Origin: Clostridium brassicae
GTDB lineage: Bacteria > Bacillota > Clostridia > Clostridiales > Clostridiaceae
Assembly (NCBI RefSeq): GCF_026738875.1
Contig: NZ_JAPQFJ010000018.1
Location: 19,677-83,676, forward strand
DNA: 64,000 nt
Direction: 5' to 3'
Shown: piece after piece, positions 7,482-17,119 of the stretch
How positions within the stretch are numbered: position 1 is the stretch's first letter
How the letters are laid out: every line of letters starts with the position of its first letter
Program-made: the position numbers and the translations under genes
Notes under the pieces: generated by a model
Seen by the model: only the letters and a program-made list of their open reading frames with translations
The model's database searches: none
What the model was told of the DNA's origin: nothing

Positions 7482-9341
7482 ATGTATAATATTCTTGATA
7501 AATTTAATAATGTAAGTGACTTAAAAAACATGTCTTTAAAGGAATTAAATCAATTTTCAAAAGAAATAAGGCAGTTTTTAGTGGATAAGGTATCCAAAAC
7601 AGGAGGTCACTTAGCTTCCAATTTGGGTGTTGTAGAATTGACTTTAAGTTTATATAAAGTTTTTAATATAGATAAAGATAAAGTTATATGGGATGTAGGG
7701 CATCAAACTTATGTACATAAAATATTAACAGGTCGTAAGGATAAATTTGATGAATTAAGACAATATGGTGGAGTTAGTGGATTTCCAAAGAGAAGTGAGA
7801 GTGAATATGATGTGTTTGAAACAGGGCATAGTAGCACATCTATTTCAGCAGCATTAGGTATGGCAAGAGCTAGAGATTTAAAAAAAGAAAATTATAATGT
7901 AATTGCTGTTATAGGAGATGGTTCATTAACAGGAGGAATGTCTCTAGAAGCATTAAATGATGTAGGTGATAGAAAGACTAATTTAATAGTAATTTTAAAT
8001 GACAATCAAATGTCAATTGCAAAGAACGTAGGAGGATTGTCTACTTATTTAAGCAAACTTAGGGTGGATCCTAAATATAATAAATTTAAAAGTGATTTTA
8101 ACGATGCTTTAAGAAAAACAAATATAGGGAACAGCTTTGCAGATTCTATTAGAAAAATAAAGTCTGGAATTAAGCAAATGGTTGTACCAGGAATGTTTTT
8201 TGAAGATATGGGTATTAAGTATTTAGGACCTATAGATGGTCATAATATCAAAGAATTGACAGCGGTTCTTGCTATGGCAAAAAAAATAAATGGTCCAGTA
8301 ATTATACATACAATAACAAAAAAAGGTAAAGGATATAAATTTGCAGAAGAAAATCCAGGTAAATTTCACGGAGTATCTCCTTTTGATAAATGTACTGGAG
8401 AAATAAATAAAGCAAATTCAAATACATATTCTAAGGCATTTGGAAAGGAACTTGTTAATATTGCTTCTGAAAATAAAAAGATAGTGGCAATAACAGCAGC
8501 TATGCGAGATGGCACAGGACTTTCAGAGTTTAGTAAAATTTTTAAAGATAGGTTTTTTGATGTGGGTATAGCTGAACAACATGCAGTTACTTTATCTGCT
8601 GGATTAGCCAGAGCAGGATTTAAACCTTTTTTTGCTGTCTATTCTACTTTTTTGCAAAGAGCATATGATCAAGTTCTTCATGATATATGTCTACAGAACT
8701 TACCAGTAGTTCTGGCTATAGATAGAGCGGGAATAGTTGGAAATGATGGTGAAACCCATCAAGGAATATTTGATATATCTTATTTATCTCACATGCCTAA
8801 CATGACAATAATGAGTCCAAAGTGTATTGATGAACTAAAATTTATGTTGAGATGGGCAGTAGAACAAGATTTCCCTATAGCAATAAGATACCCTAGAGGT
8901 GGAGACATGGAAGATGTGAGTTTAGAGCCTTTACAAAATTTTCAAAAAGGCAAATGGGAAATTATTCATAAAGGTGATAATATTGCTGTAATTGCTGTAG
9001 GTAAGATGGTGCAAATAGCTTTGAAAGCTAGAGATAGACTAAAAGAACAAGGTATAAATATAACAGTAATTAATGCTGTGTTTGTAAAGCCTTTAGATAA
9101 AGGTTTATTAGATTATCTTATAAATAATGAATATAAAATTGTAACTATAGAAGATAATATAAAACCTGGAGGATTTGGGAGTACGGTATTGGATTATATA
9201 AATTCATATGAAAATACCATAAAGATTATTAATATGGGATATGAAGATGGGTTTATTCCTCATGGAAATGTAGATATTTTGTACAAATTAAACAAGTTAG
9301 ATGTAGATGGTTTAGTTGAGAATATAGTTAAAATTCTTTAG
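7482..9341 (+). CDS. dxs: 1-deoxy-D-xylulose-5-phosphate synthase
   Basis: This thiamin-diphosphate enzyme makes DXP from pyruvate and glyceraldehyde 3-phosphate, the first step of the MEP isoprenoid pathway, and also feeds thiamin thiazole synthesis. It carries the N-terminal [16 protein letters not shown] motif, the ThDP/Mg site [11 protein letters not shown]...LNDNQMSI (about residues 144-178), the transketolase central motif with [12 protein letters not shown] and GDGETHQG, and a C-terminal transketolase domain. ATG 7482 is preferred to an upstream in-frame TTG because of the AAAGGAAAGAGG site and its direct abutment to oapA. ThDP dependence connects it with the thi operon at the other end of the window. 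Confidence 0.96.
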   Translation: MYNILDKFNNVSDLKNMSLKELNQFSKEIRQFLVDKVSKTGGHLASNLGVVELTLSLYKVFNIDKDKVIWDVGHQTYVHKILTGRKDKFDELRQYGGVSGFPKRSESEYDVFETGHSSTSISAALGMARARDLKKENYNVIAVIGDGSLTGGMSLEALNDVGDRKTNLIVILNDNQMSIAKNVGGLSTYLSKLRVDPKYNKFKSDFNDALRKTNIGNSFADSIRKIKSGIKQMVVPGMFFEDMGIKYLGPIDGHNIKELTAVLAMAKKINGPVIIHTITKKGKGYKFAEENPGKFHGVSPFDKCTGEINKANSNTYSKAFGKELVNIASENKKIVAITAAMRDGTGLSEFSKIFKDRFFDVGIAEQHAVTLSAGLARAGFKPFFAVYSTFLQRAYDQVLHDICLQNLPVVLAIDRAGIVGNDGETHQGIFDISYLSHMPNMTIMSPKCIDELKFMLRWAVEQDFPIAIRYPRGGDMEDVSLEPLQNFQKGKWEIIHKGDNIAVIAVGKMVQIALKARDRLKEQGINITVINAVFVKPLDKGLLDYLINNEYKIVTIEDNIKPGGFGSTVLDYINSYENTIKIINMGYEDGFIPHGNVDILYKLNKLDVDGLVENIVKIL

Positions 9342-9371
9342 AACAATAAGCTTAAAACAAAGGAGTATAAA

Positions 9372-10184
9372 ATGAGTTCAGCAAAAAAAGAGAGATTGGA
9401 TGTATTGTTAGTAAAAAAAAATTTTTTTGATTCAAGAGAAAAAGCACAAGCCAGTATTATGGCAGGTGAAATTTTTGTGGATGGAAAAAGAGTAGATAAA
9501 TGTGGAGAAAAAGTTTTAGAGAATCTTGATATAGAGTTTAAAGGACAGATAATGCCTTATGTAAGTAGAGGCGGTTTTAAACTAGAAAAAGCAATGAAAA
9601 GTTTTGGTGTAAAATTAGAAAATAAGGTCTGTATGGACATAGGAGCATCAACAGGAGGGTTTACTGATTGTATGCTTCAAAATGGAGCAAAAAAAGTTTT
9701 TGCTATAGACGTGGGATACGGACAATTTGCATGGAAGTTGAGAACAGATGAAAGAGTTGTATGCATGGAAAGAACAAATGCTAGGTATTTAACTCAAGAA
9801 GATATTGGTGAGTATTGTGATTTTGCAAGTATAGATGTTTCTTTTATATCTTTAAAGAAAATAATACCAGCTATTGCTAACTTACTTAATGATAAGGGAG
9901 AGATTGTGGCATTGATTAAGCCTCAATTTGAAGCAGGTAAAGAAAAGGTTGGTAAAAAAGGTGTGGTAAGAGAAGCTGGTGTACATAAAGAAGTAATAGA
10001 GGGAATTTTAAAATTTTTAGTGGAAAATAATTTTAAAATTATTGGCTTAGATCACTCTCCTATAAAGGGTCCAGAAGGCAATATTGAATATCTTGTATAT
10101 TTTACTAAGAATATAGGTTATAATGAAAAATTTGATTTTGAGAATATAGACAGGATTGTTAATGCTTCACATGAAAATTTATAG
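9372..10184 (+). CDS. tlyA: TlyA family rRNA 2'-O-methyltransferase (hemolysin A-like)
   Basis: This has an N-terminal S4 RNA-binding domain (about residues 7-65, RLDVLLVKKNFFDSREKAQ) and an FtsJ-type methyltransferase domain with MDIGASTGGFTDCML as the SAM-binding motif, AIDVGYGQ and a catalytic lysine in IKPQFEAGKEKVGKKG. Members methylate 16S/23S rRNA and are historically called haemolysins; the haemolysin role is not implied. AAAGGAG precedes ATG. The TAG stop is within the ribosome-binding region of nadK. Confidence 0.92.
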   Translation: MSSAKKERLDVLLVKKNFFDSREKAQASIMAGEIFVDGKRVDKCGEKVLENLDIEFKGQIMPYVSRGGFKLEKAMKSFGVKLENKVCMDIGASTGGFTDCMLQNGAKKVFAIDVGYGQFAWKLRTDERVVCMERTNARYLTQEDIGEYCDFASIDVSFISLKKIIPAIANLLNDKGEIVALIKPQFEAGKEKVGKKGVVREAGVHKEVIEGILKFLVENNFKIIGLDHSPIKGPEGNIEYLVYFTKNIGYNEKFDFENIDRIVNASHENL

Positions 10185-10195
10185 TGGAGGATAAA

Positions 10196-11017
10196 ATGAA
10201 AAATATAGGCCTTAATATAAATAGTAGTAAATTTATTGATAAAAAAGTAATTGATAATGTAATTTATAAATTAAAGAAGTATATTAAAGGTTCCAATATT
10301 AAAATATATTATGATTTAAAAGGGTTAGAAAACATAGAAAGTGAAGATTTAGATGTTATTATATCTTTAGGTGGAGATGGAACTATATTAAGCACTGCTA
10401 GAGTTGTAGCAAAATATGATATCCCTATTTTAGGGATTAATATGGGCAATCTAGGTTTTTTAACTGGAGTGGAAAGTTTAGAATTAGAAGAAGCAATTTT
10501 AAAGTTAAGTGAGGAAAGATACAATATTGAGGAAAGAATGATGCTTCAATGCCAAATTGCAAGTGAAAAAGAGATTGAAACATACATTTCTCTTAATGAT
10601 ATTGTAATATCAAAGGGAGCATTATCTAGAATATTTAAGTATGAAATATTTATAGATGATAATTTCTATACATCCTTTAAAGCAGATGGAATAATAATTT
10701 CTACACCTACAGGTTCTACTGCATACTCTCTTTCGGCAGGAGGTCCTGTTGCATATCCAACACTAGATGTCATATTACTTACTCCTATATGCCCTCATTC
10801 TATGCAAATGAGGAGTATAATTTTAGAAAGTAATAGTAAAATTAATATACGAATACATCAAAAAAATGAAAGGATTTTTTTGACTGTAGATGGGCAAGAA
10901 TCTGTAAATTTGAAAACTTGCAATAACATATTAATTGAAAAATATCATAAAAAATGTAAGCTTATTAAATTGGACGGATATAATTACTTTGATGTTTTAA
11001 GAAAAAAAATTTTTTAA
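10196..11017 (+). CDS. nadK: NAD kinase
   Basis: This phosphorylates NAD to NADP. It has the GGDGTIL catalytic motif (about residues 59-65), NMGNLGFLT, and the second conserved block DGIIISTPTGSTAYSLSAGGP. ATG 10196 is chosen over the in-frame GTG at 10184, because GTGGAGG at 10184-10190 serves as the ribosome binding site. tlyA-nadK-argR-recN is a conserved Firmicute gene order. Confidence 0.96.
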   Translation: MKNIGLNINSSKFIDKKVIDNVIYKLKKYIKGSNIKIYYDLKGLENIESEDLDVIISLGGDGTILSTARVVAKYDIPILGINMGNLGFLTGVESLELEEAILKLSEERYNIEERMMLQCQIASEKEIETYISLNDIVISKGALSRIFKYEIFIDDNFYTSFKADGIIISTPTGSTAYSLSAGGPVAYPTLDVILLTPICPHSMQMRSIILESNSKINIRIHQKNERIFLTVDGQESVNLKTCNNILIEKYHKKCKLIKLDGYNYFDVLRKKIF

Positions 11018-11038
11018 TAAAAGGAAGGAGAAAAGTAT

Positions 11039-11494
11039 ATGAAAATAGAAAGACATGGAAAAATTTTAGAAATTATAAAAATGAAGGATGTAGAAACTCA
11101 GGAAGAATTAGCTGAAGAATTAAAAAAATCAGGAATGGATGTTACTCAAGCCACTGTATCTAGAGATATTAAAGAATTAAAATTAATTAAAGTTTTATCG
11201 GATAAAGGAACATATAAATATGCAGCTATTGCTCCAAATGAAAATTTTTTATCCAATAAGTTAGTAAATGTGTTTACTCATACTGTACTAAATGTTGAAA
11301 ATGTTCAAAATATGGTTGTAGTTAAAACCATTTCAGGGTCAGGATCAGCAGCTGCTGAAGCCATAGATTCCATGGATTTTATGGGCATCGTTGGAAGTAT
11401 AGCTGGAGATAATACAATTTTTATATTGTGTATTAATGAAGAAAAGGCACAAGAATTAGTTAGAAAACTAAAAAAGATGTTGACTGTAAAATAG
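11039..11494 (+). CDS. argR: Arginine repressor ArgR/AhrC
   Basis: This is a hexameric arginine-sensing transcription regulator. The N-terminal winged helix carries TQEELAEELKKSGMDVTQAT and SRDIKELKLIKV (about residues 20-56). The C-terminal domain contains the GSGSAAAEAID loop and the IVGSIAGDNTIF arginine-binding segment with the acidic pair. Length (151 aa) is normal. AAGGAAGGAG precedes ATG; recN follows after 9 bases. Confidence 0.95.
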   Translation: MKIERHGKILEIIKMKDVETQEELAEELKKSGMDVTQATVSRDIKELKLIKVLSDKGTYKYAAIAPNENFLSNKLVNVFTHTVLNVENVQNMVVVKTISGSGSAAAEAIDSMDFMGIVGSIAGDNTIFILCINEEKAQELVRKLKKMLTVK

Positions 11495-11503
11495 GAGGTA
11501 ATT

Positions 11504-13219
11504 ATGCTTCTTCAATTAAACATAAATAATTTTGCATTAATAGAAAATTTAAGCATTTCTTTTGATAAAGGATTTAATATTTTAACTGGAGAAACTGGAG
11601 CTGGAAAGTCTATAATAATAGATGCAATAAATTTTGTGTTAGGTGGAAAATTTAATAAAGGTTTAATAAGAACTGGGGAAGAGAAAACTTTTGTAGAAGC
11701 TATTTTTGATATTGAAAATAAAAACACTATAAGTTTTTTGGAGAAAATGGAAATAGAATTTGAAGATTTGGTGATAATAAGTAGAGAAACTTTTAAGAGT
11801 GGAAAAAGTATAGTAAAAGTTAACGGAAAATCAGTTTTAATTTCACAAATAAAAAAATTAGCTGAAACATTAATAAATATACATGGACAACATGAAAATC
11901 AAGATTTGTTAAATAGTTCTACTCATATTTTATATTTAGATAGATTAGGAGAAAACAAATTAAAGAGTGGTTTAAGTGAGTATAAAAAATTATATGAAAA
12001 ACTATTAGAAATTGATAGAAAAATTGATGAGTTAGGTGTAAATAGTGGGGAAAGAGAAAAATTATTAGATTTTTTAAATTATCAAATTAGTGAGATAAAT
12101 AAAGCTAATTTAAAAATAGGAGAAGATGTAGAACTTGAAAAAAAATATACTATTTTAAATAATGCTGAAAAAATAAGCGAATCTTTAAGTTATGCATATA
12201 ATGTACTTTATAATAGCAATGATAATTTTATTTCTGTATATGATTCTCTTAATAAAGTTATAAGAGAGTTGAGAAATGTTGAGGATAAAATAGATACAAT
12301 ATCTTGTATAGCAAATTCTTTAGAAGAGGCTTATTATAATATCGAACAAAATGTTTCAGATATAAGGCATATCCAAGAAAATACATCTTATGATAAAAAT
12401 GAATTAGATATTATAAATAGCAGAATTTTCCAGATAGATACATATAAAAGAAAATATGGTGATTCAATTGAAAAAATTTTAGAATATAGAGATAAAATAA
12501 CCAATCAATATGATGAGATGATTAATAGCAATGAAATCATTGAAAGTTTAAGAAAAGATAAAGAAAAAATATGTTCTGAAATGAAAAAGATTGCTGAAGA
12601 TATACATATTATTAGAAAAAATATAGCGACTTTATTAGAAGACAAAATTAAAGCTGAATTAGAGTATGTTGGACTTGAAAAAAGTATTTTTAAGGTTAAT
12701 ATTAAAATGGAAGAAGAATTTTATAGCAATGGATGTGACAAAATTGAGTTTTTAATATCTACTAACCCTGGACAACCAATTAAACCTTTAGAGAGTGTTG
12801 TGTCAGGAGGAGAATTGTCAAGAATTATGTTGGGATTAAAAACTGTTTTTGTTAGTAAAGATGAAATTCCATCTATTATATTTGATGAAATAGATACTGG
12901 TATAAGTGGAAGAACTGCTCAAAGGGTAGCTGAAAAAATGTATCTTATATCAAAAAATTGCCAAGTTTTCTGTGTTACTCATTTACCTCAGATTGCAGCT
13001 ATGTCAGACTGTCATTTTTTAGTATCTAAAGAAGTGAAAAATGAAAAAACCTATACAAATATAAAAAAGATATCTGAAGCACAAAAAGAAGAAGAAATTG
13101 CAAGAATGATTGGTGGCTCAGAAATTACAGATCTAACAATTAAACATTCAAAAGAAATGATAAAATTAGCTAAGGATAGAAAAATAGAATTAGTTCATAA
13201 TAAAGAAATTCGTAATTAG
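11504..13219 (+). CDS. recN: DNA repair protein RecN
   Basis: This SMC-like ATPase acts early in double-strand break repair. It has Walker A GETGAGKSIIIDA near residue 30, long central coiled-coil segments (about residues 150-370), the ABC signature VSGGELSRIMLGLK and Walker B IIFDEIDTGISGRTA near the C-terminus, then the H-loop VTHLPQIAA. The gene follows argR, as in other Firmicutes. AGGAGG lies upstream of ATG. Its stop codon is inside a terminator hairpin. Confidence 0.96.
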   Translation: MLLQLNINNFALIENLSISFDKGFNILTGETGAGKSIIIDAINFVLGGKFNKGLIRTGEEKTFVEAIFDIENKNTISFLEKMEIEFEDLVIISRETFKSGKSIVKVNGKSVLISQIKKLAETLINIHGQHENQDLLNSSTHILYLDRLGENKLKSGLSEYKKLYEKLLEIDRKIDELGVNSGEREKLLDFLNYQISEINKANLKIGEDVELEKKYTILNNAEKISESLSYAYNVLYNSNDNFISVYDSLNKVIRELRNVEDKIDTISCIANSLEEAYYNIEQNVSDIRHIQENTSYDKNELDIINSRIFQIDTYKRKYGDSIEKILEYRDKITNQYDEMINSNEIIESLRKDKEKICSEMKKIAEDIHIIRKNIATLLEDKIKAELEYVGLEKSIFKVNIKMEEEFYSNGCDKIEFLISTNPGQPIKPLESVVSGGELSRIMLGLKTVFVSKDEIPSIIFDEIDTGISGRTAQRVAEKMYLISKNCQVFCVTHLPQIAAMSDCHFLVSKEVKNEKTYTNIKKISEAQKEEEIARMIGGSEITDLTIKHSKEMIKLAKDRKIELVHNKEIRN

Positions 13220-13248
13220 TACATGATTATGAATTTCTTTATTTATTT
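13202..13248 (+). terminator. Terminator overlapping the recN stop
   Basis: AAAGAAATTCGTAAT (13202-13216) pairs with ATTATGAATTTCTTT (13226-13240) over 15 bp with one G-U pair, followed by an ATTTATTT tail. The first arm contains the last recN codons. Confidence 0.65.
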
Positions 13249-13380
13249 ACTAAGTAAATTATCATATATTTGTTTTGTTATTAAAGTATTACTCTGTTTG
13301 AATATATACAATAGCATAATAAATTTTTAAAAAGGGAAAATTAAAATCAAATAAAGGTATGTTATGCAGGAGGTAAAAAT

Positions 13381-14595
13381 ATGAAGAATAAATTTAAGTG
13401 CATAATATGCTGGATTTTAATTCCCATTATAATTTTATCTATGGGTATATATTTAAAAAAATCCAGTTTACCTGATGTAGTTTTTTTAAAAGAAAATCAG
13501 GAATTAAAATCCAACCACTTCATAAAAATAAATAGACAGTTTTTATTTAATAAAAAATATAAATATGATGAACAAGTAGTAGATGTAAGTTTTCTTGGAG
13601 TTTTACCTTTAAAATCAGTATCTGTTAAGCCTATACCTGATATGAAAGTTTATCCTGGAGGAACTCCAGTTGGAGTTAAATTAAATACTAAAGGAGTTTT
13701 AGTTGTTGCATTTTGTGATATAGAAACAACAAAGGGCATAAATATAAGTCCTTCAGCTGAGGGTGGAATTCAAGTAGGAGATACTATTACAAAATTAAAT
13801 AATACAGTTATAAATAATTCAGAAGAATTGATAAATGAATTAAATACAAATAAAGGAAAAAAAATTTCAGTGACATTAGAAAGAAATGATAAAACTATTG
13901 AAAAGTCAATAAAACCTATAAAAGATAAAAAAGATAATAGGTATAAGATAGGGCTATGGGTTAGAGATTCAACATCAGGAGTAGGAACTTTAACTTTTTA
14001 TGATAAAAATAGCAATCGATTTGGTGCACTAGGACATCCAATTACAGATGTAGATACAGGTACAATCTTAAAGATAGATAAGGGAGAAATTCTTGAATCA
14101 TCTATTGTATCGGTAAGAAAAGGACAAAAAGGAAATCCAGGTGAGTTAAGAGGTATATTTATAAACGAAGATAATAATATAGGTAAAGTAGATAAAAATA
14201 CAATTTGTGGAATATATGGTAATGGAGATAAAAAGCTTGTAGGAAAAGAATTCAATAAGCCTATGAAAATAGCTTTAAGAAATGAAATAAAAGAAGGATC
14301 AGCACAAATATTAACCACTATAGATGGTGATAAACCGCAGTTGTATGATATAAAAATTGAAAAATTATTAGTTCAAGATACTCCAGGCCCTAAGAGTATG
14401 GTTATAAGAATAACAGATCCAAAATTATTAAGCAAAACGGGTGGAATTGTTCAAGGAATGAGTGGAAGTCCAATCATTCAAGATAATAAAATTGTTGGAG
14501 CTGTAACTCATGTATTAATTAATAAACCCGAAGTTGGATATGGTATTTATATAGAATGGATGCTTCAAGATGCAGGTATTTTAACTAATCACTAG
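13381..14595 (+). CDS. spoIVB: SpoIVB peptidase (S55), sigma-K checkpoint signal protease
   Basis: This is a forespore-secreted serine protease that triggers pro-sigma-K processing by cleaving SpoIVFA in Bacillus. An N-terminal membrane anchor (about residues 8-26) is followed by a PDZ domain (about 95-180, VVAFCDIETTKGINISPSA and SAEGGIQVGDTITKLN). The S55 domain holds the catalytic histidine in ALGHPITD (about residue 218) and serine in QGMSGSPII (about residue 361-363). CAGGAGG precedes ATG. recN-spoIVB-spo0A is the standard order in spore formers. Confidence 0.94.
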   Translation: MKNKFKCIICWILIPIIILSMGIYLKKSSLPDVVFLKENQELKSNHFIKINRQFLFNKKYKYDEQVVDVSFLGVLPLKSVSVKPIPDMKVYPGGTPVGVKLNTKGVLVVAFCDIETTKGINISPSAEGGIQVGDTITKLNNTVINNSEELINELNTNKGKKISVTLERNDKTIEKSIKPIKDKKDNRYKIGLWVRDSTSGVGTLTFYDKNSNRFGALGHPITDVDTGTILKIDKGEILESSIVSVRKGQKGNPGELRGIFINEDNNIGKVDKNTICGIYGNGDKKLVGKEFNKPMKIALRNEIKEGSAQILTTIDGDKPQLYDIKIEKLLVQDTPGPKSMVIRITDPKLLSKTGGIVQGMSGSPIIQDNKIVGAVTHVLINKPEVGYGIYIEWMLQDAGILTNH

Positions 14596-14638
14596 CAATC
14601 TTATGTAAAAGATAGTAAAATAATAGATAATAACAAAT

Positions 14639-14667
14639 AAAAGGTAGCATATGCTATCTTTTATTTA
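14639..14667 (+). terminator. Terminator after spoIVB
   Basis: The inverted repeat AAAGGTAGCAT/ATGCTATCTTT is followed by a TTTATTTATG tail. It separates spoIVB from the promoter region of spo0A. Confidence 0.6.
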
Positions 14668-14703
14668 TGTTGTCATAATTATTTAGAAATTTTTTCTAAA
14701 TAA

Positions 14704-14730
14704 GAAGGATTTATTACTTAGTTGTCGAAT
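14704..14730 (+). promoter_or_regulatory. Sigma-H promoter overlapping a Spo0A box upstream of spo0A
   Basis: GAAGGATTT (14704-14712) and GTCGAAT (14724-14730) with an 11-base spacer fit the sigma-H consensus RNAGGAWWW-N11-12-RNNGAAT. The perfect 0A box TGTCGAA (14723-14729) overlaps the -10 element. The overlap suggests Spo0A acts on its own sigma-H promoter; whether that is activation or repression cannot be read from the sequence. Confidence 0.75.
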
Positions 14731-14773
14731 TTAAAGCTAAGAAATGGAATGAATTTAAAGGAGAGATATAATT

Positions 14774-15586
14774 ATGGAAAATAGTAAAATAAGTGTAGTT
14801 ATTGCAGATGATAATAAAGAATTTTGTAGTATTCTAAATGATTATCTATTGAACCAAAGAGACATAGTTGTCACAGGTGTAGCTAAAGATGGAATTGAAG
14901 CTTTAAAGCTAATACAAGAAAAAAAACCTGACCTTGTAGTATTAGACATAATAATGCCTCATTTAGATGGATTAGGAGTTTTAGAGAGGTTAAATAGTAT
15001 AAGTATGGAACCAATGCCAAGAGTAATAGTATTATCAGCAGTAGGACAGGATAAAATAACACAAAGAGCTATAACATTAGGTGCTGATTATTATGTAGTA
15101 AAACCATTTGATATGGATGTATTTACAAAAAGAATTAGACAAATGTTTAATAATAATGTGTTAAGCAGCGAAGTCAAAAAACCTGTATCCTTAATTGAAA
15201 ATGAAGAAATTAGAACATCAAGTAATGAACCTCTAGATTTAGAATCTGAAATCACAAATATTATTCATGAAATAGGTGTACCTGCTCATATTAAAGGATA
15301 TATGTATTTGAGAGAAGCAATAACTATGGTTGTAAATGATATAGAACTTTTGTCAGCAGTTACAAAAGAATTATATCCATCAATAGCAAAAAAATATAAT
15401 ACTACAGCTAGTAGAGTTGAAAGAGCAATAAGGCACGCCATAGAAGTAGCATGGTCAAGAGGACAAGTGGAAACTATTAATAAGATATTTGGGTATACTA
15501 TACATAATGGTAAAGGTAAACCTACAAATAGTGAATTTATTGCTATGGTTGCAGATAAACTAAGATTAAAAAATAAAGTAAGTTAA
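14774..15586 (+). CDS. spo0A: Spo0A, master regulator of sporulation
   Basis: This is a response regulator controlling entry into sporulation and, in clostridia, solventogenesis or toxin-related programmes. The receiver domain (about residues 5-125) has the acidic pair ADDN, phospho-acceptor D58 in VVLDIIMP, and K of VVKPFD. The C-terminal DNA-binding domain has the invariant [18 protein letters not shown] recognition helix region. Length (270 aa) is standard. AAAGGAGAG precedes ATG. A sigma-H promoter and 0A box lie 45-70 bases upstream. Confidence 0.98.
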   Translation: MENSKISVVIADDNKEFCSILNDYLLNQRDIVVTGVAKDGIEALKLIQEKKPDLVVLDIIMPHLDGLGVLERLNSISMEPMPRVIVLSAVGQDKITQRAITLGADYYVVKPFDMDVFTKRIRQMFNNNVLSSEVKKPVSLIENEEIRTSSNEPLDLESEITNIIHEIGVPAHIKGYMYLREAITMVVNDIELLSAVTKELYPSIAKKYNTTASRVERAIRHAIEVAWSRGQVETINKIFGYTIHNGKGKPTNSEFIAMVADKLRLKNKVS

Positions 15587-15605
15587 TATATTATGGAGGC
15601 TTAAG

Positions 15606-16124
15606 ATGAAGTGTTTAGAAAAAACTCTAGAAGAAAAAAATCAATTTAAAGGCAAAATACTAACTTTAGATATAAAAACCGTTGAATTGCCTAATGGAAA
15701 AATTTCAGAGAGAGAGATTGTAAAACATCCCGGAGGAGTAGCAATTTTAGCGTATAAAACAGATAATACTATTATCTTAGTGGAACAATTTAGGAGTCCT
15801 ATAGAAAAAAATATATTAGAAATACCTGCAGGTAAACTAGAAAAAGGTGAAGACATAGAAACTTGTTGTAGAAGGGAGTTAGAAGAAGAGACAGGATACA
15901 AGGCTGGTAAAATTACTTTCTTAGGGAAAATTGTAACAAGCCCTGGTTTTTGCGATGAGTATATTCATATTTTCAAAGCAGAGGATTTATATGAAGGACA
16001 AATAGGTGGAGATGAAGATGAATTTATTAATTTACATGAGGTAGAAGTACAAAAAGTAAAAGATATGATAAAAAAAGGTGAAATAATAGACGCTAAAACC
16101 ATTTCTGCTTTTATGCTTATTTAA
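15606..16124 (+). CDS. NUDIX hydrolase, probable ADP-ribose pyrophosphatase
   Basis: The NUDIX box is complete: G(x5)E(x7)REVxEExGx realised as GKLEKGEDIETCCRRELEEE followed by TGYKAG. The preceding HPGGVAILAYKTDNTIILVEQFR and LEIPAGKLEKGED are typical of the ADP-ribose-hydrolysing subfamily (NudF-like). The gene sits 19 bases after spo0A with ATGGAGG as ribosome binding site, and spoIIM follows. Substrate is inferred from the subfamily only. Confidence 0.88.
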   Translation: MKCLEKTLEEKNQFKGKILTLDIKTVELPNGKISEREIVKHPGGVAILAYKTDNTIILVEQFRSPIEKNILEIPAGKLEKGEDIETCCRRELEEETGYKAGKITFLGKIVTSPGFCDEYIHIFKAEDLYEGQIGGDEDEFINLHEVEVQKVKDMIKKGEIIDAKTISAFMLI

Positions 16125-16207
16125 ATTTATCACTTTAAAAGTGTGCATATTACTTCTTTTGTTATCATAAATATTAAAAAAGATGATTAACAAAAGGAGG
16201 AATAAAA

Positions 16208-16861
16208 ATGCAAAACCAAAAGCTTTTTGGTGGGATATTTAAATACATGCAAAAAAATTTATTTTTATATATTATAAGTCTTTTGTTTCTTTGTATAGGT
16301 ATAGTACTTGGAATTTATGCAGTTAAGTATATGGGAGAATCTGAGAAACATAATTTAATAGACTATATTTTACAATATACTAATAACATTAACTCTGTAC
16401 AAGTAAGTAAAAAACAAGTATTTTTGCAAGCATTAAAAAACAATATACCTTTTTTAATCATTATATGGTTTTTAGGATTATCTATGATTGGAATACCTAT
16501 TATATTAATATTAGACGGTATAAAAGGTTTTACTATGGGATTTACAGCAAGTTTTATGATTAATTGTTTAGGCAGTAAAGGTATATTAGTTAATTTGTTA
16601 ACGGTATTTCCTCAAAATATAATATATATTCCATGTATTGTTATAGTATCTGTGGCATCTATGGAGTTTTCATTAAGTCTTTTGAAAAATAATACACTAA
16701 ATAATTTGAAACCTACTAATAATTTAATGAAAATTATGCCATATTCAACAGTGTTTTTAATTATTCTTTGTTTTATGACTATAGGATTTATACTTGAAGG
16801 ATATCTAACTTCTAGTATACTAAAATTAATAGTTATGGAAACTGGATGTGCATTTGCATGA
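16208..16861 (+). CDS. spoIIM: SpoIIM, stage II sporulation protein M
   Basis: This is a polytopic membrane protein of the DMP peptidoglycan-remodelling complex (SpoIID-SpoIIM-SpoIIP) needed for engulfment. At 217 residues with about five hydrophobic helices it is normal; GIVLGIYAVKYM, the central ILDGIKGFTMGFTASFM and FPQNIIYIPCI are family features. AAAAGGAGG precedes ATG. The next small gene overlaps its stop in an ATGA arrangement. Confidence 0.92.
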   Translation: MQNQKLFGGIFKYMQKNLFLYIISLLFLCIGIVLGIYAVKYMGESEKHNLIDYILQYTNNINSVQVSKKQVFLQALKNNIPFLIIIWFLGLSMIGIPIILILDGIKGFTMGFTASFMINCLGSKGILVNLLTVFPQNIIYIPCIVIVSVASMEFSLSLLKNNTLNNLKPTNNLMKIMPYSTVFLIILCFMTIGFILEGYLTSSILKLIVMETGCAFA

Positions 16862-17088
16862 GTGATGTTAAAAATATATTAGATTTTTTTATACTAATCC
16901 TTAAGTGTGTTTTAATAATACTTATGTTGGGAATAATTCTACCTCATCTTCTCGATTTATTGATAAAAGTTTTTATGATAAAAAACAAATACTGTAAGGA
17001 TAGCATTTTAGTATTTAATATATTGAACGAAAATAAACTCATACTACTAAGATTTATTAATGTTGTAAATGAATTTTTTACTATATAG
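16858..17088 (+). CDS. Small membrane protein between spoIIM and xerD
   Basis: This 76-residue hydrophobic protein has one clear transmembrane segment (about residues 10-33, rich in Leu/Ile), then a shorter hydrophobic stretch. I do not recognise the family. ATG 16858 overlaps the spoIIM stop (ATGA), a sign of coupled translation, so it is probably a real gene of the spoIIM operon. A GTG 12 bases upstream is a less likely start. Confidence 0.6.
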   Translation: MSDVKNILDFFILILKCVLIILMLGIILPHLLDLLIKVFMIKNKYCKDSILVFNILNENKLILLRFINVVNEFFTI

Positions 17089-17119
17089 TAAATAGATTAT
17101 AAGCATTGGAGTAAATATT

